From: Haliclona indistincta
Taxonomy: Eukaryota; Porifera; Demospongiae; Haplosclerida; Chalinidae
Reading direction: 5' to 3'
DNA: 64,000 nt
NCBI GenBank assembly: GCA_964017065.1
Contig: OZ024783.1
Location: forward strand, 18,699,752 to 18,763,751
How positions within the stretch are numbered: the first letter of the stretch is position 1; every line of letters starts with the position of its first letter. The notes beneath the pieces are model-generated. The model did no database searches, had not been told where the DNA came from, and saw only the letters and a program-made list of their open reading frames with translations. The position numbers and the translations under genes were made by a program. Shown here piece after piece: positions 40,601-52,378 of this stretch.

Positions 40601-41730
40601 GGATAAAGTACGAAACTTGTGCAGAATTAGAAGGTGTGGTTCAGGTAAGATCAATCAGTAGTAATAAAATGAGTAGGTCTACTAACTACATACTTTTGTT
40701 CGTTTTTCCATGTTATCATGGGCATTTTGTATACACTATGACAGTCTGTATTATACATAAGTACATACTTTTGTTGTCACTGACACCAATAATTATAGTG
40801 AGCCTTATCTAACAGTCCCCATCTGATGTGCATTCTGCTAAAAGCTGAGGCATAACTTGCATTGACAAAGCTTTATAGTAGAGTCCTACAACTGTTAAAT
40901 GTAAAACGGGTTCATTTTGAGCACAAGCATAATTTTATAAGCAAGATGCAATTAGCAACTATTGTGGGTTACTGGCACATTGAACTGTTATGCATGGTGG
41001 TGTAAAATTAAAATAATTGAAGGCAGTGTGCAAGGGACATGTATCCCATGGTGGTGGCTTGGAAGTAGGGAGTATTAAAATCACATATACAATGGTAAAA
41101 CTCATCTATACATAACTGTTAAAACATGCAAAAGATTATTCCATGTATTCTGCAGTGTGCATCGGATGTATTGGAGGATGGGTGTGCTGGAAACATTGGA
41201 GTATTTGGGGAAGAAGACGATGTTTTATCCATCGACCAGTATGGAATCATTGCTGTCATAGAATAACTGACCCGATCTGTGTGATTCAAAATGGCCTTTG
41301 TTATGCTTTGCGAGCCATAGCTTTGGCTGGCCTCAGAGTGGCTCGATTCCTTGTGGAGAAGAGCAAGCATATCCTCAATGCAGTTGTTCTGGTGCTTCGT
41401 GGAGCTCAGCATGTTGTTAGGTTAAGCAAGAAGTCATTGGATCTTGTCATCCACATACTTGAGGGAGTGAAAATATTATTTAAAGCTGGAGTAGCAGCCC
41501 TCAATGCTATAGTGAGCTTTGGCCTAGGTGGTATATTTGATATACGTGAGCTAGCATTTGATGTAGCTCTAAGCGCTGCAGCAACTGGCCACTTCCGAGT
41601 CTCTGTATTGGTCAGCATCTTCAACAACCTGAAGCGATTCAGTATCGATATTGACCTGAGCAACATACTCTCCTTTGTCAAGAAAATTGGAGAACAAGTA
41701 ATTCATGGTCTGAAGAAATTCTTCTCTTAA
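37647..41730 (+). CDS. Large beta-rich, helical-tailed protein (unrecognised family), two exons
   Basis: Exon 1 is 37647-40644 and exon 2 is 41156-41730. Donor TTCAG|GTAAGA and acceptor TATTCTGCAG|TGTGC agree in phase 1, giving about 1190 residues. Residues 1-900 are rich in beta-type alternation and repeat a short pattern, hydrophobic-S-x-x-x-L-(L/I), for example FKLSNLIKKAI, RLSIGTLLSAI, PISDIIHKF, VSLATLIHKI and VTMGTLLKAF. About 905-985 is a charged helical stretch (NALRSASDAATKAIDYAKNK and on), then CRIRRCGS. Exon 2 adds a Cys/Trp-rich segment (CIGCIGGWVCWKHW...NHCC), amphipathic helices and a final beta segment. I do not recognise the family; a secreted or surface role is a guess. The start is unresolved: ATG at 37638 in another frame gives CIILCALSLIIIFFC, a better signal peptide, one base out of frame at a T7 run. 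Confidence 0.75.
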
Positions 41731-42084
41731 ATTAAGAACCCCACACGGAAATGGACATTCTCTCATAATAACACTTAGTTAGTGAGTAGTTTTATACTTT
41801 ACATCAGTAGTTATTCTTACTGTTGGTAGTGAACTGTAGATGTTGCTGCATTAGATAATGTAGTTGCTATGTTGAATCAGTTTCAATGCATATAAATTAT
41901 ATAACAGCTTTGATATAAAGTTTTTTTATTTGGGTGAGTGACATTGCATTCGAGTACTTTCCATTGCACGTTGCAAAATTATCGTGGTTAGGCCAAAAAT
42001 AAGCGTTTGGTATACATCTCATTTCTACATGCTTCATGCGATCTACTACAGATTGGCTCTAGCTGTTCTCTTCATCACTGCACG
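41731..42084. other. 3' flank of the beta-rich gene
   Basis: No AATAAA identified with confidence. TTTATTTGGGTGAGTGACATTG at 41926 is repeated at 43797, marking the end of the tandem unit. Confidence 0.4.
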
Positions 42085-43822
42085 ATAGAAGTACTAGTAC
42101 TGCCTAAACAATAAGTTGATATTCATGCCAGTGGGTTTGTGTATGTATTGGGTATCCAAGCAGAGGCTATGCTGAGGATTACTAACACACAAGACTAAGA
42201 GGAAGATTCTTACACCTGTTCCAGGCTAGTCTCCACATCACTGCCAACTATGGCGACATTCGCAATGCAGGATTCCGAGTGTGTGGTGTCTTAAAGAACA
42301 ACTTCTTTGCTGTCATTCGCAAAAAGATACAGAATGCTCTTTTTTCTGCATCAGATGCAGCCACAAAAGGCATTGACCATGCAAAGAATAAAGTAAATGC
42401 TCAGAAGGTTCACTTTGACAGAGCAATTGGCAAATTGAAGGATGCTGAGAACAGAATAAAAAAATACTAAAGGGGCATTTGATCGTGCTGCAAACACACT
42501 GAGAAGCTGGGAGCATAAAGTATGAAACTTGTGCAGAATTAGAAGGTGTGGTTCAGGTAAGATTAATTTAGTAATAAAACAAGTAAGTCTACTAACTACA
42601 TGCTTTGTTTTTTTTTCCATATTATTATGAGTACACTATGACAGCCCGTATTTTACTATAGTATGAATACATACTCTTGTTGTCACTGACACCAACACTA
42701 GCGAGCCTTATCTAACAGTCCCATCTGATGTGCATTCTACTAAAAGCTGACCCTTAACTTGACAAAGCTCTATGGTAGAGTCCTATATATACAGGTGTTA
42801 AATGTAAAACGGTACATTTTTGAGCACAAGCAAGATGCAATTAGCAACTAAGTGGGTTACTGACACATTGAACTGCGTTATGGTGGTGTAAAAGTACATT
42901 GAAGGCAGTGTGCAAGGGACATGCATGTATCCTATGGTGATGGCTTGGAAGTAGAGAGTATTAAAATCACATATACAATGGTAAAACTTTACATGACGGT
43001 TAAAATAATTATGCTAAGATTATTCTATGTATTCTGCAGTGTGCAGTGGAGGATGGATGTACTGGAAACATTGGCATATTTGGGGAAGTAGAATATGTTT
43101 TATCCATCGACCAGTATGGAATCATTGCTGTCATAGAATAACTGACCCGATCTGTGTGATTCAAAAATGGTTTTTGTTATGCCTTGCGGGCCATAGCTTT
43201 GGCTGGCCTCAGAGTGGCTCGATTCCTTGTGGAGAAGAGCAAGCATATCCTCGATGCAGTTGTCCTGGTGCTTCGTGGAGCTCAGCATGTTGTTAGGTTA
43301 AGCAAGAAGTCATTGGATCTTGTCATCCACAGTCTTGAGGGAGTGAAAATATTATTTAAAGCTGGAGTAGCAGCCCTCAATGCTATAGTGAGCTTTGGTC
43401 TAGGTGGAATATTTGATATACGCAAGCTAGCATTTGATGTAGCTCTAAGCACAGCAGCAACTGGACACTTTCGAGTCTCTGTATTGGTCAGCATCTTCAA
43501 CAACCTGAAGCGATTCAGTCTCGATATTAACCTGAACGACATACTCTCCTTTGTCAAGAAAATTGGAGAACAAGTAATTCATGGTCTGAAGAAATTCTTC
43601 TCTTAAGAACCCCACACGGAAATGGACACTCTCTCATAGTATCACTCAGTTAGTGAGTATAGCTTTATACAGTAGAACACTAGTTATTCTTATTGTTGGT
43701 AGTGAACTGTAGATGTTGCTGCATTAGAGAATAGTTACGATGTTGAATCAGTTTCAATGCGTATTATAATTATAACAGCTTTGATATTATAAATTTTTTT
43801 ATTTGGGAGAGTGACATTGCAT
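42085..43822 (+). pseudogene. Tandem duplicate of the 3' half of the beta-rich gene
   Basis: Copies 40165-41950: the end of exon 1 (42110-42545, with a short deletion near 42190 and AAAAAA changes near 42460 that break the frame), the intron, and exon 2 (43041-43606). In exon 2 an extra A at ATTCAAAAATGG (43160-43171) shifts the frame, and GTGTAGTGG-side sequence lacks some of the Cys-rich codons. From 43184 the frame reopens (RAIALAGLRVARFLVEKSKH) to the stop at 43604. No 5' exon: not a complete gene. Confidence 0.8.
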
Positions 43823-44140
43823 GATACTTGCACATCACTGCCAACTATATGTGGTGAAATTCGCAAGGCAGGATTCCGAGTACGCGGTGTCTTAATTAAC
43901 GACTTCTTTGCTGTCATTCGCAAAAAGATACAGAATGCTCTTCGATCTGCTTCAGATGCTGCCACAAAAGCCATCGACCGTGCAAAGAATAAAGTAAACG
44001 CTCAGAAGGTTCACTTTGACAGAGCAATTGGCAAATTGAAAGATGCTGAGAACAGAATAAATAATATGCTAAAGGGGCCGGCATTTGATCGTGCTGCAAA
44101 CACTCTGAGAATTAAGCTGGGAGCATAAAGTATGAAACTT
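43823..44140 (+). pseudogene. Third, partial duplicate of the helical-tail segment
   Basis: Matches 40318-40630: GGCAGGATTCCGAGTACG, then RKKIQNALRSASDAATKAID and KVHFDRAIGKLKDAENRINN. An indel alters the end (RINNMLKGPAFDRAANTLRI) and the splice donor is lost. It is closer in sequence to the original than the second copy is. Confidence 0.8.
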
Positions 44141-45057
44141 TTGCAGAATCAGGCACCGCAATTTTGTTAAGAACCTGAGAGATATATATAGCCTAAAGGT
44201 TAAATTAAAAACAAGATTGCCAAGAACATTAAAAAACCTGCTGGTGGTATTTTACGTACCTGGTGGTAGTGGGTGCGTACCTGAGTGAGTGTGTGAATTG
44301 GAGGGGTTACAGTGAAAGTGATTGAATGAATGCATCTACTATAGGATGAGGCTTGGAATGGTGGTACTGACGCCTTCGCTAATGCAGCAGCGCCACAGAA
44401 TCAAAGGTGCACACCAGAGCTGACAGTCATACGCAATAGTGTGACAACTTGTCAGTCATGTTTTTCTCAGCATCTCTGGCCGTTGATCATGTTCTGTACT
44501 GCCATCATGGGTGTGCCCTGCATGGCTGTTGTGGAGATTGCTGTCATCTGTTTGTAGGTGCACACATTATTTTAAGAATAGTATTATCATGAAGAGACTT
44601 TCACTTTCTCTATTCTTTCCAGTGGATTCTGAGAGCAGCCCACCATCCGAGACGCAGCACCAATGGTACTTTGACGCACAAAACCCCAAAAATCAAAGTG
44701 TCTCACTACCCTTATTCAAGAGTCACGCATGCATGGCGACATTGACACACCCACACATGATTGCTGAATATTGTATCTGGTGAGGCTATGGTACATCAGT
44801 ACAGCTGGAATGCACTCTCCTTGTGTGCTTACAGTATATAGCTGATTATAATCAGTAATTAATTTTCTTTTGATTGTTGAGGTGTAGCTCAAAATATAAA
44901 CAGTTCACCACTGAATCTCTTGGTTAATTTAATGAGCCCAACCACATTGAATGACGCATCCTTATACAGACACATTGAGAATACAACCTTCCAGTACGTA
45001 GATTACACAAATCTCCCGCATCATGAAGTACGTATGCTTCGTACAATAACAGTAAAA
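44141..45057. other. Nothing recognised
   Basis: No domain or repeat identified in about 900 bp; the short open frame at 44511-44783 has no supporting feature. Confidence 0.4.
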
Positions 45058-45530
45058 TTAAAGTAAAGTAAAAAAGCTTTAATAAAAAAAACTGAAAAGT
45101 GTAGGGATGACTCTTAAAAAAGGAAAGGAACAAGATGGGATGATGCTTGCAAAAGTAAAGGAACAAGATGGAATAATGCTTGCAAATGTAAAAGTCCCAA
45201 GTATCCCTACATCAGCGGCTTGTTGCGACAACGTGCAACTGACAATTGCGGAATCCTCTTCCTATACATTTACAACCATAAATTACTTCATCGGACTGCG
45301 TCCTCCAAACACAGATACCTCTAGTTATTTACAACCGTCAATTACTTCATCGGACTGCGTCCTCCTTCAAGCCGCTGATGTAGGGATACTTGGGACTTTT
45401 ACATTTGCAAGCATTATTCCATCTTGTTCCTTTACTTTTGCAAGCATCATCCCATCTTGTTCCTTTCCTTTTTTAAGAGTCATCCCTACACTTTTCAGTT
45501 TTTTTTATTAAAGCTTTTTTACTTTACTTG
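45058..45530. mobile_element. Foldback element with subrepeat arms, copy 1
   Basis: Arms run from AAGTAAAAAAGCTTTAATAA through TAGGGATGAC and units of GGAACAAGATGG...GATGCTTGCAAAAGTAAA to AGTATCCCTACATCAGCGGC, then mirror. The loop (45225-45370) holds GGACTGCGTCCTCCAA repeats. The copy at 60296-60906 has more subrepeats. Confidence 0.8.
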
Positions 45531-45904
45531 TTCCTGTTACTTTTTTGATCACTACCAGTTTGAACTTATTCTATGTTAGAATGATGTTATTTCATTTTGA
45601 CAACTCTGTGAGCAGCAGTTACTAGTCTAGCATGCAGATGTGAACGTGCACGGGTCTTGAGAGTAAGGAGTGTGGTCTAAAATAATCATTTAATATTACC
45701 AATCATTCAATGAAAGGTTTAAAATATCAAGTCCATGTATGATTTGACAACATGATACTTGTTAGTACTGTAATGGATGAAGAGACTAATACTGACAACT
45801 CGATCATGATGCTGCAAGCCTAAATAGTTGGACCACGCCTAGTAGAATCTTGTTGATGCCAATATCACACTCACAGTGGCTTCTAGTCCTTACGCTGCGT
45901 GGTG
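45531..45904. other. Nothing recognised
   Basis: No gene or repeat boundary seen. Confidence 0.35.
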
Positions 45905-46755
45905 TAGGAACCTTTCTGTGCGTAGGTAAGCGGCGCCGGTACTGTACTCAGCCCCGGCGGTTCCTGACGTCTGGCCGGGCATGTCAGTTTTAACCAGCCA
46001 TCTAAAGCTTTAACAAACAGATCAGTGTTACTTAGAGTATAGTACAGCTCTACACAAATTTCATACCTCTGGCTTGCGCGCTCAAGCGTCCAGACCAGAG
46101 ACAAACGAAGTATCCATCGAGATAGCTGCAAAGCTGATGTGGGCGGAGTCAATAATAAGTAGCGACAATAGGGTTAATTATTTAATGGCGTCTTCAGTCC
46201 AAAACGATCTAAAAACCATGTTTTTCAAGGATTACTCGCTTCTGGTAGTGTTTAATGCCTATCTAAGACGTAAGTGCACTATTCCAGGTATATACACGTG
46301 CAATTGTGAAGGTTTGGTAGTGATTCGTTCACTCAGGACAGCGCCAGGCTTACTGAAAGAAGAAAGAAGAAGAAGAAAGATGAACAATTCGCGTGGGCGG
46401 CGATTTCTGTTTACCACTTTAGAAACGTCTGCCCGCTTCGCCAAAGGTATTTCCATGCTCAGAACAATCGCCTGATCAATCCTAGATGTCTGGAATCTCG
46501 ATAAACGCTACAACAGCCAAGATCTGCAACGACCTCCCTGAGAGTCGCCATCTTGATTTTCGTCGACAAGCAAGCAGTCCCGGCGACTTTCTTAGACTTC
46601 CTACAAGCGCTCGCACTTCAGATTCCCTTAGAGATAGTGAAAATGCAGTAGAAATGTATAACAGTAGAGATATGTGCGAAAACTCATTTTCACACATGAG
46701 TAGCCGCCATCTTAGTTCGAGGTCATCCCTACATATCATTGCCGATCGGCAATGA
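45905..46755 (+). mobile_element. GCCGCCATCTT-type element, ATCATTGCC hairpin family, copy 1
   Basis: The 3' end reads AGCCGCCATCTTAGTTCGAG, GTCATCCCTACAT, then ATCATTGCC-GATC-GGCAATGAT and AAT (46715-46760). The copy in reverse orientation at 55620-59250 is split by three insertions. Shared interior: GCGTGGGCGGCGATTT, TCCATGCTCAGAACAATCG, TGATCAATCCTAGAT. Open frames here are noncoding. Confidence 0.65.
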
Positions 46756-46871
46756 TAATTGATAAAGTATTACAAAATTAAGAAGCCTTAGAAGGCAGAT
46801 GACTAGACAGGTTCAATGTTTGCTTGACATAAAAAGTTGAAGATGTGTAAAGAGAGAGAGGTAGCAATGTC

Positions 46872-46918
46872 TACTTGTTCTGGTGTTTCTGCTTCCTCTT
46901 CTTAGCTGCTGTTGAGCC
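46872..46918 (-). CDS. Candidate last exon of an unknown minus-strand gene
   Basis: After acceptor TCTGTCCTAG (46919-46928, minus strand) the frame reads STAAKKRKQKHQNK and stops at TAG. A lysine-rich C-terminus and a good acceptor are the only support. It could pair with exons near 47913-48781. Confidence 0.3.
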
Positions 46919-47260
46919 TAGGACAGATTAATACAGTCATGGTTAGTATAGCAGTCCACCGCTACACCACAGTGTGTGTGAGTGTGTGTGTGTGACTGTG
47001 TGTGTGAGTGTGTGACAGAATGGAAGCTTTTGTTAAAAAGTGACAACCAAGACACCAAAAGAACAGCATGATCAGTAAATCACTGAATGTACAGTATTGT
47101 ATACACATCTACTTATCCTGTACAATGGAACACAGGTGATTTGAACTATGACTCTTGTTCAAAACAGCCAAGTGATGACTCGGCTTAGTCAGAAATTTGT
47201 GCTTGGAGGCTAGTGGGCTAGCGAGCATTGGTTACTGTACAAGCACCAACAAACGACATA

Positions 47261-47433
47261 CAACGGAACACGCTAATCCGGACCTCTGAATTGCGGACAC
47301 ATCGCTTTAAAGGACATCAAATGTGGGCACCGGTTGACGACGCTTGTATGTTTTAATCCCTAAAAAGAGGACACCCCGTTAATCAGGTCATTTTAAAAGT
47401 CCCAATGGTGTCCGGATTAGAGAGGTCCCACTG
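47261..47433. mobile_element. pogo/Tc1-type MITE, complete small copy
   Basis: 173 bp from CAACGGAACACGCTAATCCG to CGGATTAGAGAGGTCCCACT + G, flanked by TA at 47259-47260 and 47434-47435. Interior GGACAC motifs. Confidence 0.7.
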
Positions 47434-47912
47434 TATTGCAGTGTATAATCAGTGATCAGGCGCTAACTTCAAGACAACATGATATAAACTGAACTACGAA
47501 AAAATTCTTAAACCACACAGTAAAGTATGGAGTGAATCAGGCTAGAATCAAGAGTGTGATTCTACATGTGAACACTTCAGTATGGATACCTTAAAACCAG
47601 TATTATTAGCAACCACTAATATAGCGTTTTGTGATTGAAGACATTTAGCGTCTACTAATTTTAGCATTTGGCTGTTATTTAATGAGATTCATGCTCGTTA
47701 ACAGTCATTACTACTGCAAAACCACAGCTATGTAGAATGAATCTGTTAATTTTTAGCGTGACCTAAATTTAGCGTTTTTGACCTCGCTCGCTAAAAACGC
47801 TAAATTAGTGGTCGCTAATAATACTGGTTTTAAGGTAAGTACATGTAGAACCTACCAAAAATATCTGTAACAACTAAGCAATCTCACTAACAACTTCAGT
47901 GCTGACTAAATT
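47434..47912. other. Unassigned; TTAGCGACCACTAATTTAGCG inverted pair
   Basis: AACCAGTATTATTAGCAACC at 47595 and its inverse at 47808-47830 (CGCTAATAATACTGGTTTTA) bound about 240 bp, a small palindromic repeat. No gene. Confidence 0.45.
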
Positions 47913-48781
47913 TTATCCCTGAACAAATGATTTGTGACTTCCTCCTGCTCCACTGATAGTACCAATGGAGAGGTGTGTCCTACTGGTGTCTGGGTCCTGG
48001 CTCATGGTTGAACACTGTGAGTGAGTGTCACTGAAATCATCGACTGAGTCCACTGAGCACTGACATCTCCTCGTGCAGCAAGTCAACATCCATATGAGGA
48101 CGATTAGCCTGGAGATTAGATAACACAATTATTGAACAGTATTGAACAGGACAATTGGAAATGATTGTTTCAAGAAATTCATGAATTCCGTTCTTCTATT
48201 ATGTCATTAATTTTATCATTATTTTCAACTCAACACTGTAGAACAGGACAAACTCCAATCTTTAAAATCTAATCTCCCACAAACATTGTAATTCTCACGG
48301 CGTTAAACAATTTTCATGAATTTGCTCTCAGATTGCTTTATTCAGTAAATTTCGCGTTTTGGGTGTTGCCTGTATAAAAGTTATTGGTTGAATCGGTAAA
48401 TTTCACAATCAAGAGAAAATTAAGCTGCCACAAAACATTCTGTTTATGGTATTGAATGATGTAAATTTAAAAAAAATTAATAATAATTATTATTAATATC
48501 AATACCTCAATTTTAATACTGTTGGTACACATGTACATATTTAATTCCAAGCCTCAAATAGTTGAAGTCGAGTTGGATTACACTGTCAGTCGTCACATGG
48601 ACCGTGAGCCAAGGAAAGTAAGCCAAGCACACTACTACTACTAGCAGGAGTGTATGAAACCATTGCTCAAGACAGATCTGATGCTTACCGCGTGAGAGGT
48701 ACAAGATGATCGTGAGAATAACCGATATGAATCAGAGAATTTCTTTCTCTTTCGTTCACTTTTGTTACCTTGAGACCTAGA
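47913..48781 (-). CDS. Candidate exons of unknown minus-strand gene
   Basis: Two segments have splice-like edges. 48691-48781 runs between GTTTCTAG and ACGCG|GTAAGC and reads SQGNKSERKRKKFSDSYRLF. 47913-48113 lies after AATCTCCAG; its longer frame reads LIVLIWMLTCCTRRCQC and runs to a stop at 47913, but the phase from the upstream exon would choose a different, shorter frame. A hydrophobic stretch (LLLVVVVCLAYFPWL) lies at about 48620. No family recognised; exon structure unproven. Confidence 0.25.
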
Positions 48782-48853
48782 AACAACAACAAAGAAATCT
48801 CAAATGTGAGTCCATGATCAGTAGTTCATGTGTGGTGAATTGGTGGTTATTAG

Positions 48854-49744
48854 CATAGATAATACAGTACAAGTGGATACGCAACGGGGTAATAAACGGA
48901 GGGGTCCACGGAAATATATTGAAACACTCACTGCATCGGGCGTGGGCGTGTTGCACAAAGTTGTAAAGCTGTTTCTACGCCGGGTTCTGAGAAGCGGGTA
49001 GAAGCTGAATCAAATAGCACACGTGTTCATTTGCTGTTGAAGAAAAGGCTGTTGCTGTAAAATAGCCTTGTTATATTGCTAGGCTGCAAATTCCGCCCTT
49101 TCCCCCTGAAATCCTGTGTTACGATTACTTTGTGTTAGATTATTACAGAGCTGGTTTGTGTAGTGCTGGTTTGTTGTATGTTTTTCGGTAGCTTATTGTG
49201 TAGTGCAGTAAATACTATTAGATCGCTACGCTTCGTAAAGAACAGTAGACCGGCACGCCGCCAAGTACGAGGAACAAGCCTGTTGTTACGGTTACTTTGT
49301 GTTAGATTATTACAGAGCTGGTTTGTGTACTGCTGGTTTGTTGTATGTTTTTCGGTAGCTTATTGTGTAGTGCGTTTAGCCAAAATACTATTAGAGCGCT
49401 ACGCTTCGTAGGGAACAGTAGACACGCCGCCAAGCAGCAGGGAACAAGCAGTCGTTGTTACGTTTTTTTCAATAGATTATTGGCATGACTGATAATACCA
49501 GGGCTTCATAAGCAATGCCAGCGAATACCAACATCCTTGCTCTACCGCATCGAAATACGTTTGTACGCACAAAAATATCAAGGAGCTCAATATATTGTCT
49601 TGAGCACACACTGCTACTACTGCTGCAGCCATTCATTTCTTGTAAATGTTTGTGAACGTCCGTGTTACCCGATGCAATGATTGTGTCACACCGGAATGCA
49701 ATATACGGGCTCGTTGCGTATCCACTTGTACTGTATTATCTATG
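48854..49744. mobile_element. CATAGATAATACAG MITE
   Basis: Ends CATAGATAATACAGTACAAG and the exact inverted partner (about 30 bp to TGGATACGCAACG), flanked by TTATTAG at 48847-48853 and 49745-49751. The 7-8-bp duplication suggests hAT-like, but the termini are unusual. It contains a tandem duplication at 49115-49455. Confidence 0.75.
49115..49455 (+). repeat. Tandem duplication, two units of about 165-170 bp
   Basis: Both units contain TTACTTTGTGTTAGATTATT, TTTTTCGGTAGCTTATTGTG and GCTACGCTTCGTA...AACAGTAGAC. Divergence is low, so the duplication is recent. Confidence 0.85.
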
Positions 49745-49863
49745 TTATTAGTTATTACATACTTTGGCTGATTCTGATAGCCTTCCCATCCCTACATTCC
49801 CATACGTGAGAGTGTCCTCTAAATCGCTGCCCTCGAATGCGTATATCTGTCTCTCCACTGGTA

Positions 49864-50050
49864 TTGATCATGGTTTACCCAAAGATTGCTATCATGAACA
49901 GCTTGGATATTGGTGTTTGTCGGCTGAGCAGCAAGACTCGAGCCGTGGTCAATTTCGTAGCGGGGCGAGACGTGTTTATTTCTCTTCCCATAGGCGCTGG
50001 GACGTCTCTTTGCTACCTAGTCCTACCAAGTAGAGTAAACCACCTATATT
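49864..50050 (+). pseudogene. RecQ-type helicase fragment (degenerate Walker A)
   Basis: The frame reads SSKTRAVVNFVAGRDVFISL then PIGAGTSLCYLVLPS. The order resembles the start of RecQ-like helicases (Q-motif region, then P-T-G-x-G-K-S-L), but the Walker A Lys is replaced by Thr (GAGTS). No further helicase motif follows; the sequence runs into a foldback element at 50110. A dead fragment, or chance similarity. Confidence 0.4.
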
Positions 50051-50109
50051 CGGCCACCATCTATTATCGGCCACTCGTTCGTACACTTGCAAATGCGCTA
50101 GTCTACACT

Positions 50110-51325
50110 AGGGTCGCAATGAAAAAAATAAAAGTCAGAGAATCTAGTCTTTACTGCAGTTACAAACAACACTATATACGTAACAAACAACTGCATATTC
50201 AAATCTCTGAAATCGTTGCTCGTTGCTCTGCAATCGCTAGCTGAAATCGGCAACTTTCGTGACCTTTGACCTTGGGGTTAAATAATGGTGCATTCTCGAC
50301 TCTTCGCGACAGTTAGCAGTTCGCGCTTTGTTTGTGCGTGCTTAGTACCGTCTCGGAAGTTCTTGCAACAGCTCAGATTGGCTGGCTTACCTCCCCAAAT
50401 AAGCGTTTCAGGACTAGCAATGACTCGCGATTCCAATATATTTGGGTTTTACTTTTTGTGACATTGAACAGACAGATCGATACCAGTATTTTCTGATAGT
50501 ACTAAGCCTAAGCACTGCATAAAACAAAATTCAGCCGAAATGCTTACTGTTTGCCATCTGGCTGAAAAGCCTCAAAATATTAACCGTAATCAGAGAACCA
50601 TGACCATAAACGCGGCATCACCAGCACAAAACTAGCATTAAAGGAAAGATCTCCAACCGTAGCATCCGTTGCAAGTACAATCAGCAGCCACACGCAACTT
50701 TTGAGCCTGCACTTTCGAGAAGAAAAACAGTGCTTTTTGGTGGGCGTGGTTCTAGTTTGAGGGTATCGGTCACGCCCCCCAAGAGAGCANNNNNNNNNNN
50801 NNNNNNNNNNNNNNNNNNNNNNNNNNNNNNNNNNNNNNNNNNNNNNNNNNNNNNNNNNNNNNNNNNNNNNNNNNNNNNNNNNNNNNNNNNNNNNNNNNNN
50901 NNNNNNNNNNNNNNNNNNNNNNNNNNNNNNNNNNNNNNNNNNNNNNNNNNNNNNNNNNNNNNNNNNNNNNNNNNNNNNNNNNNNNNNNNCCAAATATATT
51001 GGAATCGCGAGTCATTGCTAGTCTTGAAACGCTTATTTGGGGAGGTAAGCCAGCCAATCTGAGCTGTTGCAAGAACTTCCGAGACGGTACTAAGCACGCA
51101 CAAACAAAGCGCGAACTGCTAACTGTCGCGAAGAGTCGAGAATGCACCATTATTTAACCCCAAGGTCAAAGGTCACGAAAGTTGCCGATTTCAGCTAGCG
51201 ATTGCAGAGCAACGAGCAACGATTTCAGAGATTTGAATATGCAGTTGTTTGTTACGTATATAGTGTTGTTTGTAACTGCAGTAAAGGCTAGATTCTCTGA
51301 CTTTTATTTTTCCATTGCGGACCCT
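50110..51325. mobile_element. AGGGTC foldback element, copy 3, with assembly gap in loop
   Basis: The left arm 50110-50447 (AGGGTCGCAATGAAAAAAAT...CCAATATATTTGG) is mirrored by 50990-51325, ending CATTGCGGACCCT. Flanking 9-mers GTCTACACT and ATCTACACA agree at 7 of 9. The loop holds 342 bp of sequence and then 200 N. Confidence 0.8.
50790..50989. other. Assembly gap (200 N)
   Basis: Exactly 200 N, probably a fixed-length placeholder. Frames that run through it on either strand are not real. Confidence 0.99.
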
Positions 51326-51429
51326 ATCTACACAGATCAAACTTGACCGACGTCTAGACACACACTTCCTCTGCCTGTATTGCAAATATGCAGCTCGTAA
51401 CTGCTTCTTTGTCTACTGTGGAGACGAAG

Positions 51430-51903
51430 AAAGGGTTTAACTATTCGCTGGACTGGACTACTGGACTGGACCACTGGACTGGACTGACCTTTGAACCAAA
51501 AAACAGGAAACCACGCCCATAATTATTACTAAATTTTAAATCCTAAACCCAAGACCCTAAAAACCTTCGCCTAACAGCGCCCAGTATGGACCTAACGGCG
51601 CCCAGTACTATTCTGGCACGTTAGGCGAATACTGGGCGCCGTTAGGTCCATGCTGTGCGCTGTTAGGCGAATACTGGGCGCCGTTAGGTCCATACTGGGC
51701 GCTGTTAGGTGAATACTGGGCGCCGTTAGGTCCATACTGGGCGCTGTTAGGCGAAGGTTTTTAGGGACTTGAGTTTAGGGTTTAAAATTTAGTAATAATT
51801 ATGGGCGTGGTTTCCTGTTTTCTGGTTCAAAGGTCAGTCCAGTAGTACAGTCCAGTGGTCCAGTCCAGTAGTCCAGTCCAGCGAATAGTTACACGAAAGT
51901 GGG
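51430..51903. mobile_element. CTGGACTGGACTA-arm foldback element, copy 1
   Basis: Arms TAACTATTCGCTGGACTGGA...CTTTGAACC and inverse; each contains CTGGACTGGACTA/CCA subrepeats, the CCCTAAA/CCTTCGCCTAAC module (51541-51580, 51744-51780) and CGCCCAGTATGGACCTAACGG repeats in the loop. No certain duplication. Confidence 0.75.
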
Positions 51904-51912
51904 TAGCCGTAA

Positions 51913-52378
51913 GGGTGTCTGTATTCACTGGACTGGATTACTGGACTGGAAAACCACACCCAAAATACGAATATACCACACCTCACACATGAAGATATTG
52001 TTACCTAAACCCAAACCCAAGACCCTAAAAACCTTCGCCTAACAGCGCCCAGTATTCGCCTAACTTACGGTATGGACCTAACAGCGCCCAGTATTCGCCT
52101 AACTTGCACAGTATGGACCTAACGGCGCCCAGTATTCGCCTAACTTGCACAGTATGGACCTAACGGCGCCCAATATTCGCCTAACTTGCACAGCATGGAC
52201 CAAATGGCGCCCAGTATTCGCCTAACTTGAACTGTATGGAGCTAACGCTGTCCAGTATTATAATTTTGCCTAACTAACTTGTAATTTTGCCTAAGTTATG
52301 GGCAAGCGTGGTCAAAATGCGTTCATTTTGGGTGTGGTTTTCCAGTCCAGTAGTCCAGTCCAGTGAATACAGACACCC
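51913..52378. mobile_element. GGGTGTCTGTATTCACTGG MITE with 9-bp duplication
   Basis: Ends GGGTGTCTGTATTCACTGGA and the exact inverse, flanked by TAGCCGTAA at 51904-51912 and 52379-52387. Inside are CTGGACTGGA subrepeats, the CCCTAAA module (52003-52050) and about six CGCCTAACTTGCACAGTATG...GCGCCCAGTATT repeats. Mutator-like duplication length. Confidence 0.85.

Noticed and set aside
46074..46475. 133-residue plus ORF
   Set aside because: Lies within a noncoding element present elsewhere at 58700-59000 with disrupted frame.
50580..51150. ORFs through the N-run
   Set aside because: They consist mostly of unknown residues across an assembly gap in a palindrome.
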